Shown in pieces: positions 1-12,641 of a stretch of DNA of 64,000 nucleotides (positions are counted from its first letter, which is position 1; each line of letters starts with the position of its first letter). Under the pieces are notes generated by a model. It saw only the letters and a program-made list of their open reading frames with translations. It did no database searches and was not told the origin of the DNA. A program made the position numbers and the translations under genes. This DNA comes from Limnanthes douglasii subsp. nivea. Taxonomy: Eukaryota; Streptophyta; Magnoliopsida; Brassicales; Limnanthaceae. Location: assembly GCA_036936605.1 (NCBI GenBank), contig JAUPFV010000002.1, positions 316,898,893-316,962,892 of the forward strand, read 5' to 3'.

Positions 1-1842
1 CAATGCCTAGAACCACACGAATATAAGACATTTTTACAAGTAGAGAAAATATTTCATCAAAATCAATACCTTTTTTCTAACCAAAGCCTTTGACTACCAA
101 TCTTGCTTTGTACCGAGGTTGCAGAGAACTATCATCTTGCTTAAACCTATACACCCACTTGTTACTCAAGGCTTTTCTCCCTTCAGGTATCTTCACTAAC
201 TCAAATGTATGATTCTCATGAAGTGATTGCATCTCTTCATCCATTGCTTCAATCCATTGATTTTTACACACACCACTAATAGTCTCATCATAACACTCAG
301 GCTCACCTGCATCGATTAACAAAATATATTGATCAGAAGGATATCTAGTAGAGGGTTGTCTATCTTTAGTAGATCTCCGCGTTGGAACTTCAAGTTGTTC
401 AACATCTTCTTCATTCTTTTGTTCATGCACGAAATCATTATCATGATCACTAGTATAAAAATTATGTGAACCTCTTGAAGCACATGAGTCACCATCTGAA
501 TTTTCTTCAACTTTTGTAGGAGTATGTGCAAGCGGAATATACCCCAATTCTACCAAGTCATTCTCAAACTTAGGCGCTGAATTTTGACTCTTATCAATAT
601 CATGAACTATCTGATCTTCCATAAACACGGCATCTCTGCTCCTAATAAGCTTCTTATTAATTGGATCATGAAATATGTAGCCGAACTCATCAAGACCATA
701 ACCAATGAATACACACTGTCTTTTCTTCGAATTGAGTTTAGATCTCTCATCTTTAGGAATATGCACATAAGCTTTGCACCCAAAGACACGCAAATGATCA
801 TAAGAAACATCTTTACCTCTCCAAACTCTATTTGGGATATCTCCATCTAAAGGTACAGAAGGACTGAGATTCAAGACATGTACCACTATATTCAAAGCTT
901 CACCCTAAAAGTATTTAGAGAGTTGTGATTGTGAAAGAATACATCTTACCATTTCAATTAATGTTCGGTTTAGTCTCTCCGCTACGCCATTCAACTGAGG
1001 GTCCTTGGGAGGTGTCTTTTGATGCCGAATACCCTGCTGCCTACAATAATCATCAAAATGACCAATGTATTCTCCCCCATTATCACTTCTAACACACTTC
1101 AATTGTTTTCCAATCTGTCTCTCAACTGAAGCTTGAAACTGCTTAAAGACATCTAACACTTGATCTTTTGTTTACAAAGTGTAAGCCCAAACTTTTTCTG
1201 GAATGATCATCAACAAAAGTAACAAAGTACAGACAACTACTAAGTGTTCTCGTTTTGAAAGGACCACAAACATCAGTATGTACCAAGTCAAGAAAACTTG
1301 GTTTTCTTGAAGGAGTCGAGCTCTTGAAAGATACTCTATTCTGATTTCCAGCCAAACAATGTACGCATTTCTTTAAATGAGCTTTATGTATCCCACGAAT
1401 GTACTGTTTCTTCCTCAGAATATCTAATCCTTTTTCGCTAATGTGACTGACTCTTTTATGCCACAAATCAACCATTGCTTCATCATTAACAACATTGATT
1501 TTCTCAGCAGGCACCCTTGCAAACATGATGTAGAGGGCTAAATATTTTTGACCTCTTGCCACAACCAACAAGCCCTTTGTAAGTTTTTACTGCCCATTCG
1601 CAAAAATACTGCAATAGCCTTCATCATCTAGCTTCCCTGTAGAGATCAAATTCAATCGAAGATCAAGTATATGTTTAACACCATTCAAAATCAATCTTGC
1701 ACCCATGCTTGTTTCTAGATAAACATCACCAATACCAACCACTTTAGACAAATCATTATTTCCCATCTTTGCAGAACCAAAGTCACCAGAGGTGTAAGAT
1801 GAGAAAAATTCTCTACGGGAAGTGGCATGAATTGTAGCGCCA
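1..1842 (-). pseudogene. Copia pol: protease remnant, integrase, start of reverse transcriptase
   Basis: From right to left: a protease remnant (SGATIHATSRREFF; the catalytic Asp codon is lost in a frameshift), a GAG-pre-integrase segment (LWHKRVSHISEKGLDILRKK), an integrase core start (LVHTDVCGPFKTRTLS, FVDDHSRK) and a second core part (CVRSDNGGEYIGHFDDYC, GVAERLNRTLIEMVRC), then integrase C-terminal sequence and the RT start (WVYRFKQDDSSLQPRYKARL). The pieces lie in different frames with stops, for instance a TAG at 77 inside VVKGFG-KKGIDFDE. The element continues beyond position 1. Confidence 0.85.
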
Positions 1843-2700
1843 CTAAACTACCCAACCATTTTCATCAGACACAAAATTCACAACAGCATCATCAATAACA
1901 ACGAAGTAGCTCTCTGAAACTGCAGCAACATGTTTCTCGTCACCACTTTTATCATAATTTTTCTCCTTGTCCTTTTCTTCTTTACCATTGTTGGATTTTC
2001 CAAAATTATTCTTCTTTCTCAACTTAGGACAAAATTTCTTAGTGTGCCCGATCTCATGACAGTAGTAGCACTCCCAATCTGTAAATTTATTAGACTTGTT
2101 CCGACTCTTGCTTCTAGTTTTACCTCTAGTTTTCCAACCGCGATTTTCATTTCTACCACGTTTCTCAACGACTAGAGTTTCTGGATGTGAAGAGAAGCCA
2201 ACTGTTTTTCTTCTCATATCTTCATTCAACACACTACTTTAAGCTAATGCCATTGAGATATTACCTTCATGAGCTGAATTAGAAAGAGACATTCTGAAAG
2301 TATCACATGAGTCTGGCAGCGAACCAAGCAACCATAACGCCAAAACCTCGTCATCAAATTTGATACCCATAGCAGCCAACTGATTAATCAAGCCTTGAAA
2401 GGTATTCAAGTGATCTGTAAGAGGTGATCCATCTTGATACCTCAAATACATCAACTCTTTGAACAAAAGTAACTTACTATTTCCTGTCTTCCGAGCATAT
2501 AACTCCTCGAGTTTACTCCACAATTTCCTTGCATCTGTTTCGTCTACAACATGATTCGACACATTATCATCAACCCATTGCCGAATAAAGCCACAAACCT
2601 GTCGATGAATAATTATCCATTCAGCATCAGACTTATCTTTAGGTTTTTCATCATCGAACATTGGTAAATGAAAAATTTTAACATAAAGAAGATCTTCCAT
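1843..2700 (-). pseudogene. Copia gag polyprotein (UBN2-type) with CCHC knuckle
   Basis: Two open stretches in the same frame (2239-2700 and 1843-2232) separated by a TAA at 2239. The first shows the UBN2-type gag fold features of plant Copia elements, including ARKLWSKLEELYARKTGNSK and the LLGSLPDSCDTF segment. The second carries a nucleocapsid zinc knuckle, CYYCHEIGHTKKFC, that fits C-X2-C-X4-H-X4-C. The product would form the virus-like particle and package RNA. The reading frame is lost near 1845, at the junction to the protease, where GATIHATSRREFF appears in a shifted frame. Confidence 0.85.
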
Positions 2701-2796
2701 CTTCTATTTCCATATATGATAATTTAAACCATTCATCATCACCATTCTGCTTGTATTGACCTCCATATTTGATACAAGACAAGTACACAACCACTC

Positions 2797-2808
2797 GCTC
2801 TGATACCA
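2797..2808 (-). other. Primer binding site (initiator Met tRNA) of the Copia element
   Basis: Minus strand reads TGGTATCAGAGC, the standard plant Copia primer binding site complementary to the 3' end of initiator methionine tRNA. It sits just inside the LTR and fixes the orientation of the element. Confidence 0.9.
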
Positions 2809-2811
2809 CTT

Positions 2812-3427
2812 TGTCAGGAAATAGAAGTACAAACGAAATCTTCCTTCTTGTATCAAATATGATAGAGATAATGATCCCAAACAAAATATCAAGTCTAAAT
2901 AAAATAAACGCAAATAACACAGAACACTTTTTACGTGGAAAACCTTGAGACTGATTTCGGAGTCCAACCAAATATTCACTATCAGAAGATGGGTTACAAA
3001 ACTATTCTCTAGATAAAACTATAGTATACACCACACAAAGTATGACAACTTCATACACAACCCCAATACACAAGATAGCGGAACCGAAATCAGAAAACTC
3101 ACTGAAATATCCCCAAAACGCAGTTAGAAGAAGATGATCGAAAAACACACTTAGATGACTCCAAATCAAAAACCCTCTGGACAGATTGTAGAGGACAAAT
3201 AGACGAGCCTTCTCACCAAAATTGAAGTCGATCGGACAACCGGAGACAGTCCGATTGAAAACACAAAGTTCTACCTCGAATCACCTTTTTCTCTCAAAAA
3301 CTGCACTATAGAATATGATGCTCATCTCCTAAAGACACTATTTATACATAACCCAAAATCCTATGTTTTATCCAAATTGGGCTTAGCCCATATAATAACT
3401 GGACTCCCACAAAAAAAAAGTCCAACA
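2812..3427 (-). repeat. 5' LTR of the Copia element
   Basis: On the minus strand the segment begins TGTTGGAC (at 3427) and ends next to the primer binding site, about 616 bp. TGTTGG is a common start for plant Copia LTRs. The inner boundary is less sure, because three bases separate the presumed TG/CA end at 2812 from the binding site. The partner LTR is not in the window, so the limits rest on end motifs only. Confidence 0.7.
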
Positions 3428-4160
3428 AATAATTCGTCAAAGAGGATCTTATTTTACAGAGAAATGAAAAATGCTAATGAGGTTTGTTTCAAACAAGCCT
3501 GGTCACCGAAAAGAGGAAGGCTACTGAAAATGGGTTGAAATGGTAAGGGTTTCTGCGTACGGGTTTCTTTCTTGGCCGAGAAAGAGAAGAGTGCTACTGC
3601 GGTTGTTCAGTGACTTTTTTTCAAAGGTAAGGGTTTGTTTCATAAAAAGAGTTGAAACGGAAAAATGTGTGTTTGAGTGAGACATCAAAGGATTCGGTTC
3701 AAAGAAATCTTTTTTATATATACATCACGCTTTTTGAGGTTTTGGTACGTTAGTAGTTTTGAAGTTGTAAAAAGACTTTTGCTTTTTATAAATAACCACG
3801 GTAAACAAAAGTTATATAAATAATTAAGTAGACAAAATATAAATAATAAATGAGCCATCAATACAATTTTGAAATGTGAATCGACAACTTTTGGGGACAA
3901 TTAATTTTTTCTCAAACGATATATTATAATAAGGGACGGAGAAAAGTAAACGGTAAGAATAAAACTGTAAAAACTGTAAAAATGTTTGGAGAAATAATTT
4001 TGGAAAGAGGATGGTTAGAAACGGGAGGTTAATCTAAAAAGGGAGAAAACAAAAACGATGGGTTCAAATTGATGCGTTTATTTTAAAATTGTGTTAAAAA
4101 TAGAATTTTTATTTATAATGACAAGGATTATAGAAATATTTGTATCATCTAAAACTATGA
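3428..4160. other. AT-rich non-coding stretch beside the Copia LTR
   Basis: No protein homology, tRNA or clear transposon ends seen. The first bases are the target flank of the Copia element. Short open stretches here lack recognisable sequence. Confidence 0.5.
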
Positions 4161-4364
4161 TTATATTGACTCTTTTGATAAATGATCATCTAAAAATGGG
4201 TCTTCAGTATAAGGATCTACGACCAAATCTAACCAGTATGATGGTACTTGTTTTTCTCTTGCGACTTGGTACTTCTGTACCCGCAAAAACCACTCGGTAT
4301 GCTCCGCAGGCAGAGGCTCATTTGCATAAATTATATGGGAGTCGATACCGGAGGTACTGAGCAT
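4161..4364 (-). pseudogene. Hypothetical protein fragment, possibly a plant-mobile-domain type C-terminus
   Basis: A 67-codon open stretch with natural-looking composition (for example PLPAEHTEWFLRVQKYQV and YWLDLVVDPYTEDPFLDD) ending in TAA. The EHTEWF...VQKY pattern is reminiscent of the segment after the PMD fold in transposon-derived plant proteins, but the match is weak and I do not claim the family. No partner exons were found upstream, and it lies in otherwise non-coding AT-rich DNA, so it is most likely a gene or transposon fragment. Confidence 0.3.
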
Positions 4365-4906
4365 TCGTACCTCTAGTGCTCAAGAACCTTCGTGATTTCC
4401 AGCAACTGTTCTTTACTATAAAACCTGCAAATCCCTGAACACAACCTAAATCTAACACAAAACCATAACAAAACCATAACACCATATAATTCCTAAGTAG
4501 ATTCTAGTACTATATTTAACTAACTTCGACACTCTAAATAAGTTAAATATAAATTCTACCCAAAAAATTGATTCAAACCTAAAAATAAATTAAATAAAAA
4601 TGGGAAGAAAACTGACTATTTTTCCTTGTCTGTTGATAGTACTTTTAATGTTTAGAGAAATAAGAAGTCGTGTTAGAAGTTAAAGAAGATAAAATGACAA
4701 TTATTAAATTTTGTTGTTTTTTTGTTCTTGAAAAGGGAAAATGAATGTTATTGGAGAAAAAATATGAATGCTATTGAAGATGGTAAAAAGAAAATGGGAG
4801 AAGTAAAGTATATGGTAGAAAAAACTTAATTTTTTTAATAATGGGTATTTTTGAAATAAAATAAGAAAAATAAATCATTTATAAAAATATGATAACTTAT
4901 ATTTTG
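4365..4906. other. AT-rich non-coding stretch left of element A
   Basis: Nothing recognisable. The last five bases (4902-4906, TTTTG) are the left target-site copy of element A. Confidence 0.5.
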
Positions 4907-5258
4907 TGGTGAGTTTAGATTTTGCCTTAATTATAAGCGAATTCTAGAGAGAGAAAGAGTTATAGATTTTTTAGAGAGAAAGTTAAGTACAAATGAGTTT
5001 CAGTAGAAAAAAATATTCAACCCCTTTATTAGGTAAGCCTTATCCTTTATATAGAGGAACCAAGACTTAGCCTTAAAGTGAAATCTGTTACAAAAGATGA
5101 CAAATTGCTCTTTAGTCCTTAACAATAATACATAGTCACAAATGTTATCTAAAACTTACATCATTTATAGTTTAAGGACTGGACTTACATTATTTACAGT
5201 TCAGTCGTTAAATTTACATTATTTACAATTTAGTCCTTAAAATCCTACTTCCATATGA
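4907..5258 (-). repeat. 3' LTR of element A
   Basis: About 352 bp, starting TGGTGAGTTTAG on the plus strand and ending CCATATGA (the terminal CA has mutated to GA; the other copy has CATATCA). Contains the inverted TATA motif of the LTR promoter near 5045. Pairs with 15158-15517. Confidence 0.9.
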
Positions 5259-5884
5259 GTAGCCCCTCTAGTTCTCATGTTAGTAAATGAATGATAACTA
5301 AAATGTCTTTGAATTCTTCCATATGTTGTATCAGTTGTTGTGATACCAGCTTGAATTCCAAAAATCAATAAGAAAATGTAAATTCAAAGCCAAAAAAATT
5401 TGGTAAATTCGAAGCCGCCAAAAACTTTGGTAAATTCGAAGTAGCCAAAAACAAATGTAGATTTGAAGCCAATTTTTCTCCTCGAATCATTATGGAAGTA
5501 GAACTTCAAAATGTAATCACCGAATTTTATCAAAAGTGTACACAAATGTAACCGTTTCATATTACCGTTCAAATCCATCATGACTATATAACTTCTAGAC
5601 CCATAACTAGATGCCTAGTCTGACAGATGTCGAACTCCTAATCTTCTCACCGCTTTGTATTCTGCCATGTCACTATCAAGGTTCTTTCGACTTCACACAT
5701 CTTCCCATATTTCTATAAATTTAATAGTAGCCTCACTTTTCATTCTCACAACACAAATCACTTGAGAGAGAATTCAAACACTTTGCTACCTTCATCGCGT
5801 TCTTCATCCTTTCCAGTATCTTAATCAGAAAAACCAAGCTTTCCGATCAATATTCATCTTCTCCGATCAATCTTCATCTGGTTT
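5259..5884 (+). promoter_or_regulatory. Polypurine tract and putative promoter/leader of the antisense gene of element A
   Basis: Directly inside the 3' LTR, GTAGCCCCTCTAG is the complement of a purine-rich tract expected to prime plus-strand DNA. Further in, TATAAAT at 5714-5720 lies about 170 bp before the start codon region of the plus-strand gene. Element B has the same arrangement (TATAAATA 183 bp before its ATG), which supports a conserved internal promoter. Confidence 0.5.
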
Positions 5885-8812
5885 ATGAGAAAAACTTAAA
5901 AGACAGAAAATTCAAGACTAAAATACCCAAAAACCCAAAATCTCCAGAACCTGATAACAACTTAGTCTTCGGATCATACGACTACTTCTGCATTACCCAA
6001 AGAGCGGAGGAATATAAAGTTGCAGGATTAATTAATAACGCTCTTGTTGGAACAACCACCAAAACAACTTACTACAGTAATTTCGATCCAACCAAAATTC
6101 ATGCTTTCTCTCTTTCTCCAATAACCGAAGAACATCCCTCTTCCAAAGTTCTAGATCCTAAAACTCCTCGAGTCTCTTCTTCTCAAATTAAAGTTTCTCC
6201 TTTCATTAGTGAAGAATCTTCTTCAAAACAAATATCAAATACTCCATCTTCGGATCATCCTTCAACAATCAGAAAAAGAAGAACTTTTATAGCCATGGGA
6301 GACGATTCAGAAATCATTCCAACTCCTCCCCCTTCGAACCCAGATACTGAAGCTTCTCCTCAGAGAGAAATAACCGAGGAAGTTCCTCAAGAAAATAATC
6401 CTTCACAAGAAACTGTGGATCTATTGCCTCAACAAATTCCTTCCCAATCTAGAGAAGAAACATCAAGAGCAAATAAAGCTGATTCCGAGGCTGCCAGAAT
6501 TGATCATGAAGCTGAATCCGACGAAGGGAACTCAGAAAATACCTGTAAGCCTCAGAAAAATAAAGAAACTGGTTTTGTTTCTGAAGAAGAAAGAGGAGTA
6601 ATTGGCAGAAATTTAAGGGATCTCGAGGCTAAATACATCATTCAACTGAAAAAGGTTTGATTATATTATAAAGATAGCCAGGCTTCAGATTTAAAAAATT
6701 AATGGGGGAATGGGAGATAACATAACAATTTGACTTCCTAAAGAAGGATAAACTCCCTTAAACTGCAAAAACGACGAGTTAGTAGTTTACCCTGAAATCA
6801 TCAATTGGGGTCTTCGGTTTCCACTGGATCCTATGATTGTGGAATACTTCGAACTTCTCAACTTATGCCCTACTTAAGTGACACCGAATCAATGGTTCAC
6901 TCTTATGTCAGTGATAATGGCATCTCGACTATCCAAGATTCCAATCAACATCAAGGATTTCATCTTCTTAACTCAATTATCGAAAGGTCTGAAGCTGCCT
7001 TTCTATTACCTATTTCTGGTGGATGGCCTAAAAATCATCGATGATCTCTTAGAAGCTGATAAATTCTGGAAGAAAAGGTTTATCTTCATCTCAGGAGCAT
7101 GAGAGAACGACAAGGATATTTCTGATGCCAACCCATCAAAGCTAAATCTTATTTGGAGAAGCAACCGTAAGTACTTCGAAAATTATACATTTTGAAATAA
7201 ATTTCACTTATTGTCTTTAACCTTCTTTAATAATCTTCTTGCATAATTATTCCAGAAATTTTGAGACGATATTCAGTTCGTCGACCACCTATTAAGGATA
7301 TTTTCAAGAAACCAACCGCTTGGGCTGAGAAGAAGTGGAATAATGTTTTCCATATCGTCTTCTAACCAATCAACTTCCTTAATAGCCACCTATTTCCAAT
7401 CACCGAAGGAGCCTTGCCACCTCGAAATTTGATGTCAGAGTCCAATCTCATAATAGCCTACAAAAGGTTGGTTCATCCTGACTGTAAAGTTTTCCTTCCT
7501 ATTCGTAACAGGTCAGAAAGTCATCTACCAAAAAAGAAAAAAGAAAAAGGTATCAAGGAAAATAAAAATAAAAAAATAGCTAGCACATCTGGTACTAGCC
7601 CTTCAACTCCATCGAAGCCCAAGCCTCGAAAACGAAAAGCAGGAGAACTCATTCACCCATCGAAGAAGGGAAAGATCTAAATCATCTTCGAAGAAAAATA
7701 AAACTTCTTACAGTTCCCATGGAAAGAAAAAGAAACAAACAAAAATCACCGTGTATACACTGGTCGATGAAGAAGAGATCACTACTCTTGAAAATTAACA
7801 AAACCCTTCGGTCGAAGAGAAAATAGCCAATGACAACACCTTGATAATCATCGAAGACAATGGTAATGATGAAAATCAAAAAGCTAAAAACTTCGATCCT
7901 GACAGTTTCATCAATTTTAACAATACACAAGAGGTTGTTGGAGAAGACGATCCTGTTCTTCAAGACATTCAAAATCATATGATCAATTTTGGGAGACCAA
8001 CAACTGTCGAAACGTCTCCAGAAATTATTTGTCCCTCTGCACCAACCATAACTTTAGATATGATTCATCGTCCAAGATTCCCATAATTTCTTCCTCTTCC
8101 ACCTAATCTTGCGATCTCTGCTGCACTTCAACCATTCACCAATCTCGATGCTGCAATAAAAACACTTTCTTCCCAAGTCGAAGCTTCTCAAAACCACCTA
8201 AAACAATTAGCTAAAGACATGGTCCGCTACAAAGGTCTTGTTGAAGATGAGAAAAAACTAAGGGAAGATTTTCAGCGCAAAGTGGTCGAGCAATTTCATA
8301 TGTATGAATTAGCAAGGTTTGAGCTTATTTGAGGCGCTCCCTTCATGAAAAATCATCCGCGAACAACACATATTGCTGACAAAGAAGCACTGAAGGCTTC
8401 TCATGAAAAAGATATGAATAAGCTCAAAATTGATCATACTAATGAACTGGCTGCTGAAATATCCAAATCCAAAGGCCTCCAAAACTCTCTTACCCTTTTT
8501 GAGGCAAAAAATAAAGAGTTGACCGATGAGATAACTAAATTGAAAAAAGATTTCAATGAGGAAAAAACTGCTGTTGTTGCTGTTGTTGAAGCTGAATTTT
8601 CAAAAGACATGTTGGCTGCTATTAACAATGTGAAAGAAGAAACAACCATCACTCTTCTCCGCGAACTTCATGCTACTTATCCGAAGATTAACCTCACAAG
8701 TTTTTGGAACGACATTCCCATCGAAAAGCATCCAAGTGAAGCTTTCGATCCTATCCCCGACTTATCATCTTCAGAGGAAGAATCATCCGAGGAGAATGAA
8801 TCGTATGAATAA
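5885..8812 (+). pseudogene. Antisense accessory gene of element A (two exons, broken)
   Basis: Counterpart of the intact gene in element B at 20482-23240. Homologous blocks are VFGSYDYFCITQRAEEYK (about 5965), RFPLDPMIVEYFELLN (about 6820), LKIIDDLLEADKFWKKRF (about 7030), a basic segment near 7530-7680, a coiled coil (8345-8690) and an acidic Ser/Glu-rich end stopping at 8812. The ATG at 5885 is one base out of frame with what follows, and stops or frameshifts occur near 6658, 6875, 7102, 7680 and 8330. An intron, about 7168-7254, keeps consensus GTAAGT and TTATTCCAG ends at the same place as in B. The block around RFPLDP resembles Pfam Transposase_28 (putative gypsy-type transposon). Function unknown. 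Confidence 0.8.
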
Positions 8813-9340
8813 CTTTATTACCTTTTTTTGTATTTGTTAGATTAGAAAAAAAATTTTGTACTTCAAAGAATTAATCTAATTGACAAACGGTTTCTTTACT
8901 TGTTATTTTTATTCTCTTCATATATTATCTCATGCTAAGATTTTAAAATAAATATGATAAGTACTTTTAACTTTCAACATATATTACCTTAGTGAAGTTG
9001 GTGAACATGGTTGCACTTCGAACAAATTCAGTGCATTATTAAGCGTTGCACTTCGCAAAAACTGTAATGTGTTTATCAAACATGGTTGTTTCTTTGAAAA
9101 GTGTTATAAACACTTCAGAACATTCTACTCTTAACCAACCTCAAAGATGACCAGTCTTTGATAAGTTGTTAAGATAGTTTTATTCAAACATGTATAAACA
9201 ACCATTGGCAAAAAAGAATTTTATTGATAATATTGAATATGTACACAACCCCTCGTTAAAACCTTCCTGGGCCAACAGGGTAGGAAAGAGTGCGTCATTC
9301 GAAAGTGAAAATTCCAAAATAAAAATACAAATCTATTCCC
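8813..9340. other. Spacer between the antisense gene and integrase end of element A
   Basis: The 3' ends of the antisense gene and pol converge here. It holds several degenerate GTTGCACTTCG motifs (9001-9060) and, near 9250-9290, the segment CTCGTTAAAACCTTCCTGGG, shared with element B near 23720. No coding sequence seen. Confidence 0.6.
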
Positions 9341-12300
9341 AATAAAGCTTCAAGTGTTGTATATTCCATGGATGTTGAAGCATCCTCCCTTAGAAATCAC
9401 AAAGATGATAAAACTATGACTTTATCCTTTCAACAACTATATAGGATCCTTCCCATTTCGGAGCCATTTTTCCAAGGCTTTTCTCCTTTGTGTGCAAGAA
9501 TACTTTTCTCAACACCTTATAACTTTCTTTGAATTCTTTTCTCTTTACCTTCGAATCATATTTATTCCTCATAAGATTTTGATAATGGATTACATTCAAA
9601 TGAGCTCGAACTCTTTTCTTCTCAATCAAATCTAAATTTTCCCTTTTAACTTTATCATTGGATCTTTCAGAATATTAGTTTATCCTAAAAGATGACATTG
9701 TAGGTTCTATGGGGCTCTCTGCATCCATTCTGTATGCCAAAGCAAAAGGAGTCTCTTTTGTAGCCTCTCTAGGAGTTGTCTGATAAACCCAAAGCACCTC
9801 TTGCAAATAGTTTGGCCATTTTCCTGTTGCCCTGTCAAATTCTTCTTCAAGCCATCTAAAATTTTTCTATTTGTTACCTCCACTTATCCATTAGCTTGAG
9901 GATGAAAAGGCATCGAAAAACATTGTTGAATTCCTTTCGACGTGCAAAATGAAGCCATCTCTTTGTTATTAAACCGAGGGCTATTATTTTTTGTAATCCT
10001 CCGAGGAACTCCAAAACAACAACAAATGTTGTTCACAATAAACTTGATCACATCATTTGCCTTTGTCCCTGATAGCGGCTCTGTCTCGGCCCACTTTGTA
10101 AAATAATCCACCGCTACAATTATCATATGTCTTCTTCCAGAAGCCATCTGGAAAGGACCAACCAAATCAATCCCCCATCTATCACATTGTACCGCCTCAG
10201 TTATAGACATAAGCGGCACCGCTGGCCTGTGAATAACATTAGCAAATCTTTGGCAAGTATCACAACTTCGAACTAAATTCTTAGAATTATTCATGATTGT
10301 AGGCCAATAGAACCCTGCAAGTAAAAATTTTCGTGATAGAGCTTTAAACCCGCAATGAGCTGACCCTTCACCATCATGCAATTCTGATAACACCTTTTGT
10401 GATTCTTGCTTGCCTAAACATCGTAATAACGACATGCTCAATTCCTTTTTATACAATATTCCATCTAACACTATATATCTGAAGGCTCTACCTCTTAATT
10501 TTTTGGCCAACCTCAAATCATTCGGTAATGTTCCTTGAGTAAAAAAACTAAGAATATTTGCTCGCAAAGCGTTTCAGATTATTTCATCTGCAACAAAGAA
10601 TTCCTCTATGCATTCACACTAATTAGGTTGAGTAACAATTGAAAGATTTTCTTGTAATAAAATCCAAGGATATTCTTCCTTGTAAGCGATATTTGCTAAA
10701 GAATCAACCACCACGTTACTCCCTCAACCAAAATATATTCCACAACAATATTGTTAAACAAAAGCATTAAATTCCGAAGCTCCCGAAGATATAAAATCAA
10801 ACGATTCTTTCTTTCTTGGGAAAATCTAGAGACCTGATTTGCTAACAACTGAGAATCCGTTTCCAAGCATACTGAAGTTGCTCCACAAATTTTTGCCAAT
10901 TTTAAACCTGCCAAAGCAGCTTCATATTCAGCTTCATTGTTTGAAGCATGAAAACCAAATTTAATAGATTGAATCATCATCTCTCCAGTTGGAGCTATTA
11001 ACTGAACCCCAGCACTGCACCCTGAAACACTAGATCCTATATCTGTTCGAACAACCCACCTCGAGTTTTCTGGTACTTCTTCTTTACTTTCTTCCACATT
11101 CGATCTGCTCGAATGGAATTCAACAAAAAAATCGGCCAATGCTTGTGCCTTTATTGCTGTTCGAGGTGTAAACAAAATATCATAGTCCCCCAACTCTACT
11201 GACCACTTAGTCATTCTCCTCGAAATGTCAGGTCATTGTAAAACATTTTTAAAAGGAAATGAAGTTCGGACTTCAATAGTGTGAGCTTGAAAATATGAAC
11301 GCGTCTTCCTAGCAACAATCACCAGTGCTAATGCCAATTTTTCTAATTTCAAATATCTCTTTTCTGCTGCCACTAAACTTTTACAGATTTAGTATACCGG
11401 CTTCAGAACTCATGAATCTTCACTGATTAACACTGCACTTAGTGCAAAATCCGATACCGCAATATACAAAAAGAGCTTCTCCCCATTCTGAGGTTTTGAC
11501 AATATTTGTGGTGATGATAACAAATTTTTTATATTTGTGAATGTTGTCTCACATTCTGATGTCCATTCAAACCTGCTTGGCCTTCGTAAAACTTAAAAGA
11601 AAGGAAAGCATTTGTCTGGAAAATCTATAAATAAATTGATTAAGTGTTGCTAACCTTCGTGTCAGAATTTGCACTTCTTTGATATACCGAGGTGAATTCA
11701 TTGTTATCAAGGCTTTCAATTGTTCTGCGTCAGCTTCTATTCCTTTTTCAGTGATGACAAAACCCAAGAACTTCCCTGACCGAACTCTGAAGTTACATTT
11801 TTCAGGATTTAACTTTAACCTGATTTCCCTTAAATTCAAAAAAGCTTCTTCTAAATCATCAAGATGCACTTCATCCTTTGAACTTTTTACCACCATGTCG
11901 TCTATATATACCTCTATATTCCTTCCGATCTGAGTAGCAAAAGCTTTATTCATCAACCTCTGATAAGTGGCTCCATCATTTTTTAATCCAAAGGGCATAA
12001 CCTTATAACAGTGCAAGCCCCTATCAGTTATGAAAGTTGTGCATTCTTGATCTTTTAGATCCATTTGAATTTGATTGTATCCTGCAAAAGCGTCCATGAA
12101 AGTTAAAATTTTATTGCATGAGGTTGAATCAATCAACTGATCTATTCTAGGTACATGAAATGGATCTTTGGGACAAGATCGATTCAAATCTGTAAAATCC
12201 ATACACATTCTCCACATCTCATTCTTTTTTTACCACTACTGGATTTTCCGTCTACAAAAGATATTGCGACTCCTTTATGTGTCCGACCTTAGATAAACGA

Positions 12301-12638
12301 TTCACCTCGGTAATAATTGCTTCTGCTTTTTCTGAGGAAAATTCTCTTCTTTTCTGAATAACTGGTTTCACCTTCTGATCAATAGCCAGGCTGTGACGAA
12401 TTACCTCAATTGGTACTCCTGTTACATCCTCTGTCTTCCAAGCGAAAATATCCAAATTATGAGATACAAATTTTAGCAGTTGTTGACGTAAAAACGGGGT
12501 CAATAAAGTTCCAATTCGAAGCACCCTTCCTCTCAAAATAGTAAACTCCTCAATTTCTTCACTTACCGTTAAAGACCCTAGGGTTTCCCTCAGATCGCCA
12601 ACCCTTTCTTCCAAATCCGAGGGCACCTCTTCTAACTG
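9340..12638 (-). pseudogene. Element A pol: RT, two RNase H domains, integrase (broken)
   Basis: After the UAG comes a linker (12252-12626), then RT with WRMCMDFTDLNRSCPKD, the catalytic YIDDM (YVDD-type) motif and FLGFVITEKGIEAD (11567-12217). A connection and first RNase H region is fragmented between 11214 and 11567. A second RNase H (10696-11214) shows DIGSSVSGCSAGVQL and ETDSQLLANQ. Integrase (9884-10567) has an HHCC-type finger (HCGFKALSRKFLLAGFYWP, SCDTCQRFAN) and core residues DLVGP and HPQANG; the second core Asp region reads ITKNNSPRFNN instead of the usual TDNG. The C-terminal part (9414-9629) is separated by further frameshifts. Confidence 0.85.
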
Positions 12639-12641
12639 CTA
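12633..12641 (-). promoter_or_regulatory. Possible stop-codon readthrough site between gag-pro and pol (element A)
   Basis: Minus strand reads AAA UAG CAG UUA GAA. Protein homology to element B continues in the same frame on both sides of the UAG. UAG followed by CARYYA is the tobamovirus-type leaky stop context known in plants; CAG UUA fits it exactly. Readthrough is inferred, not shown. Confidence 0.5.

Larger units (their letters stand above)
1..3427 (-). mobile_element. Ty1/copia LTR retrotransposon, 5' portion, decayed
   Basis: A Copia element read right to left: 5' LTR (2812-3427), primer binding site, gag with zinc knuckle, protease remnant, integrase and the start of reverse transcriptase, which runs off the window at position 1. 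The order protease-integrase-RT is diagnostic of Copia. Stops and frameshifts break the polyprotein, so it is not autonomous. The 3' LTR is outside the window, so age and TSD cannot be judged. Confidence 0.9.
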
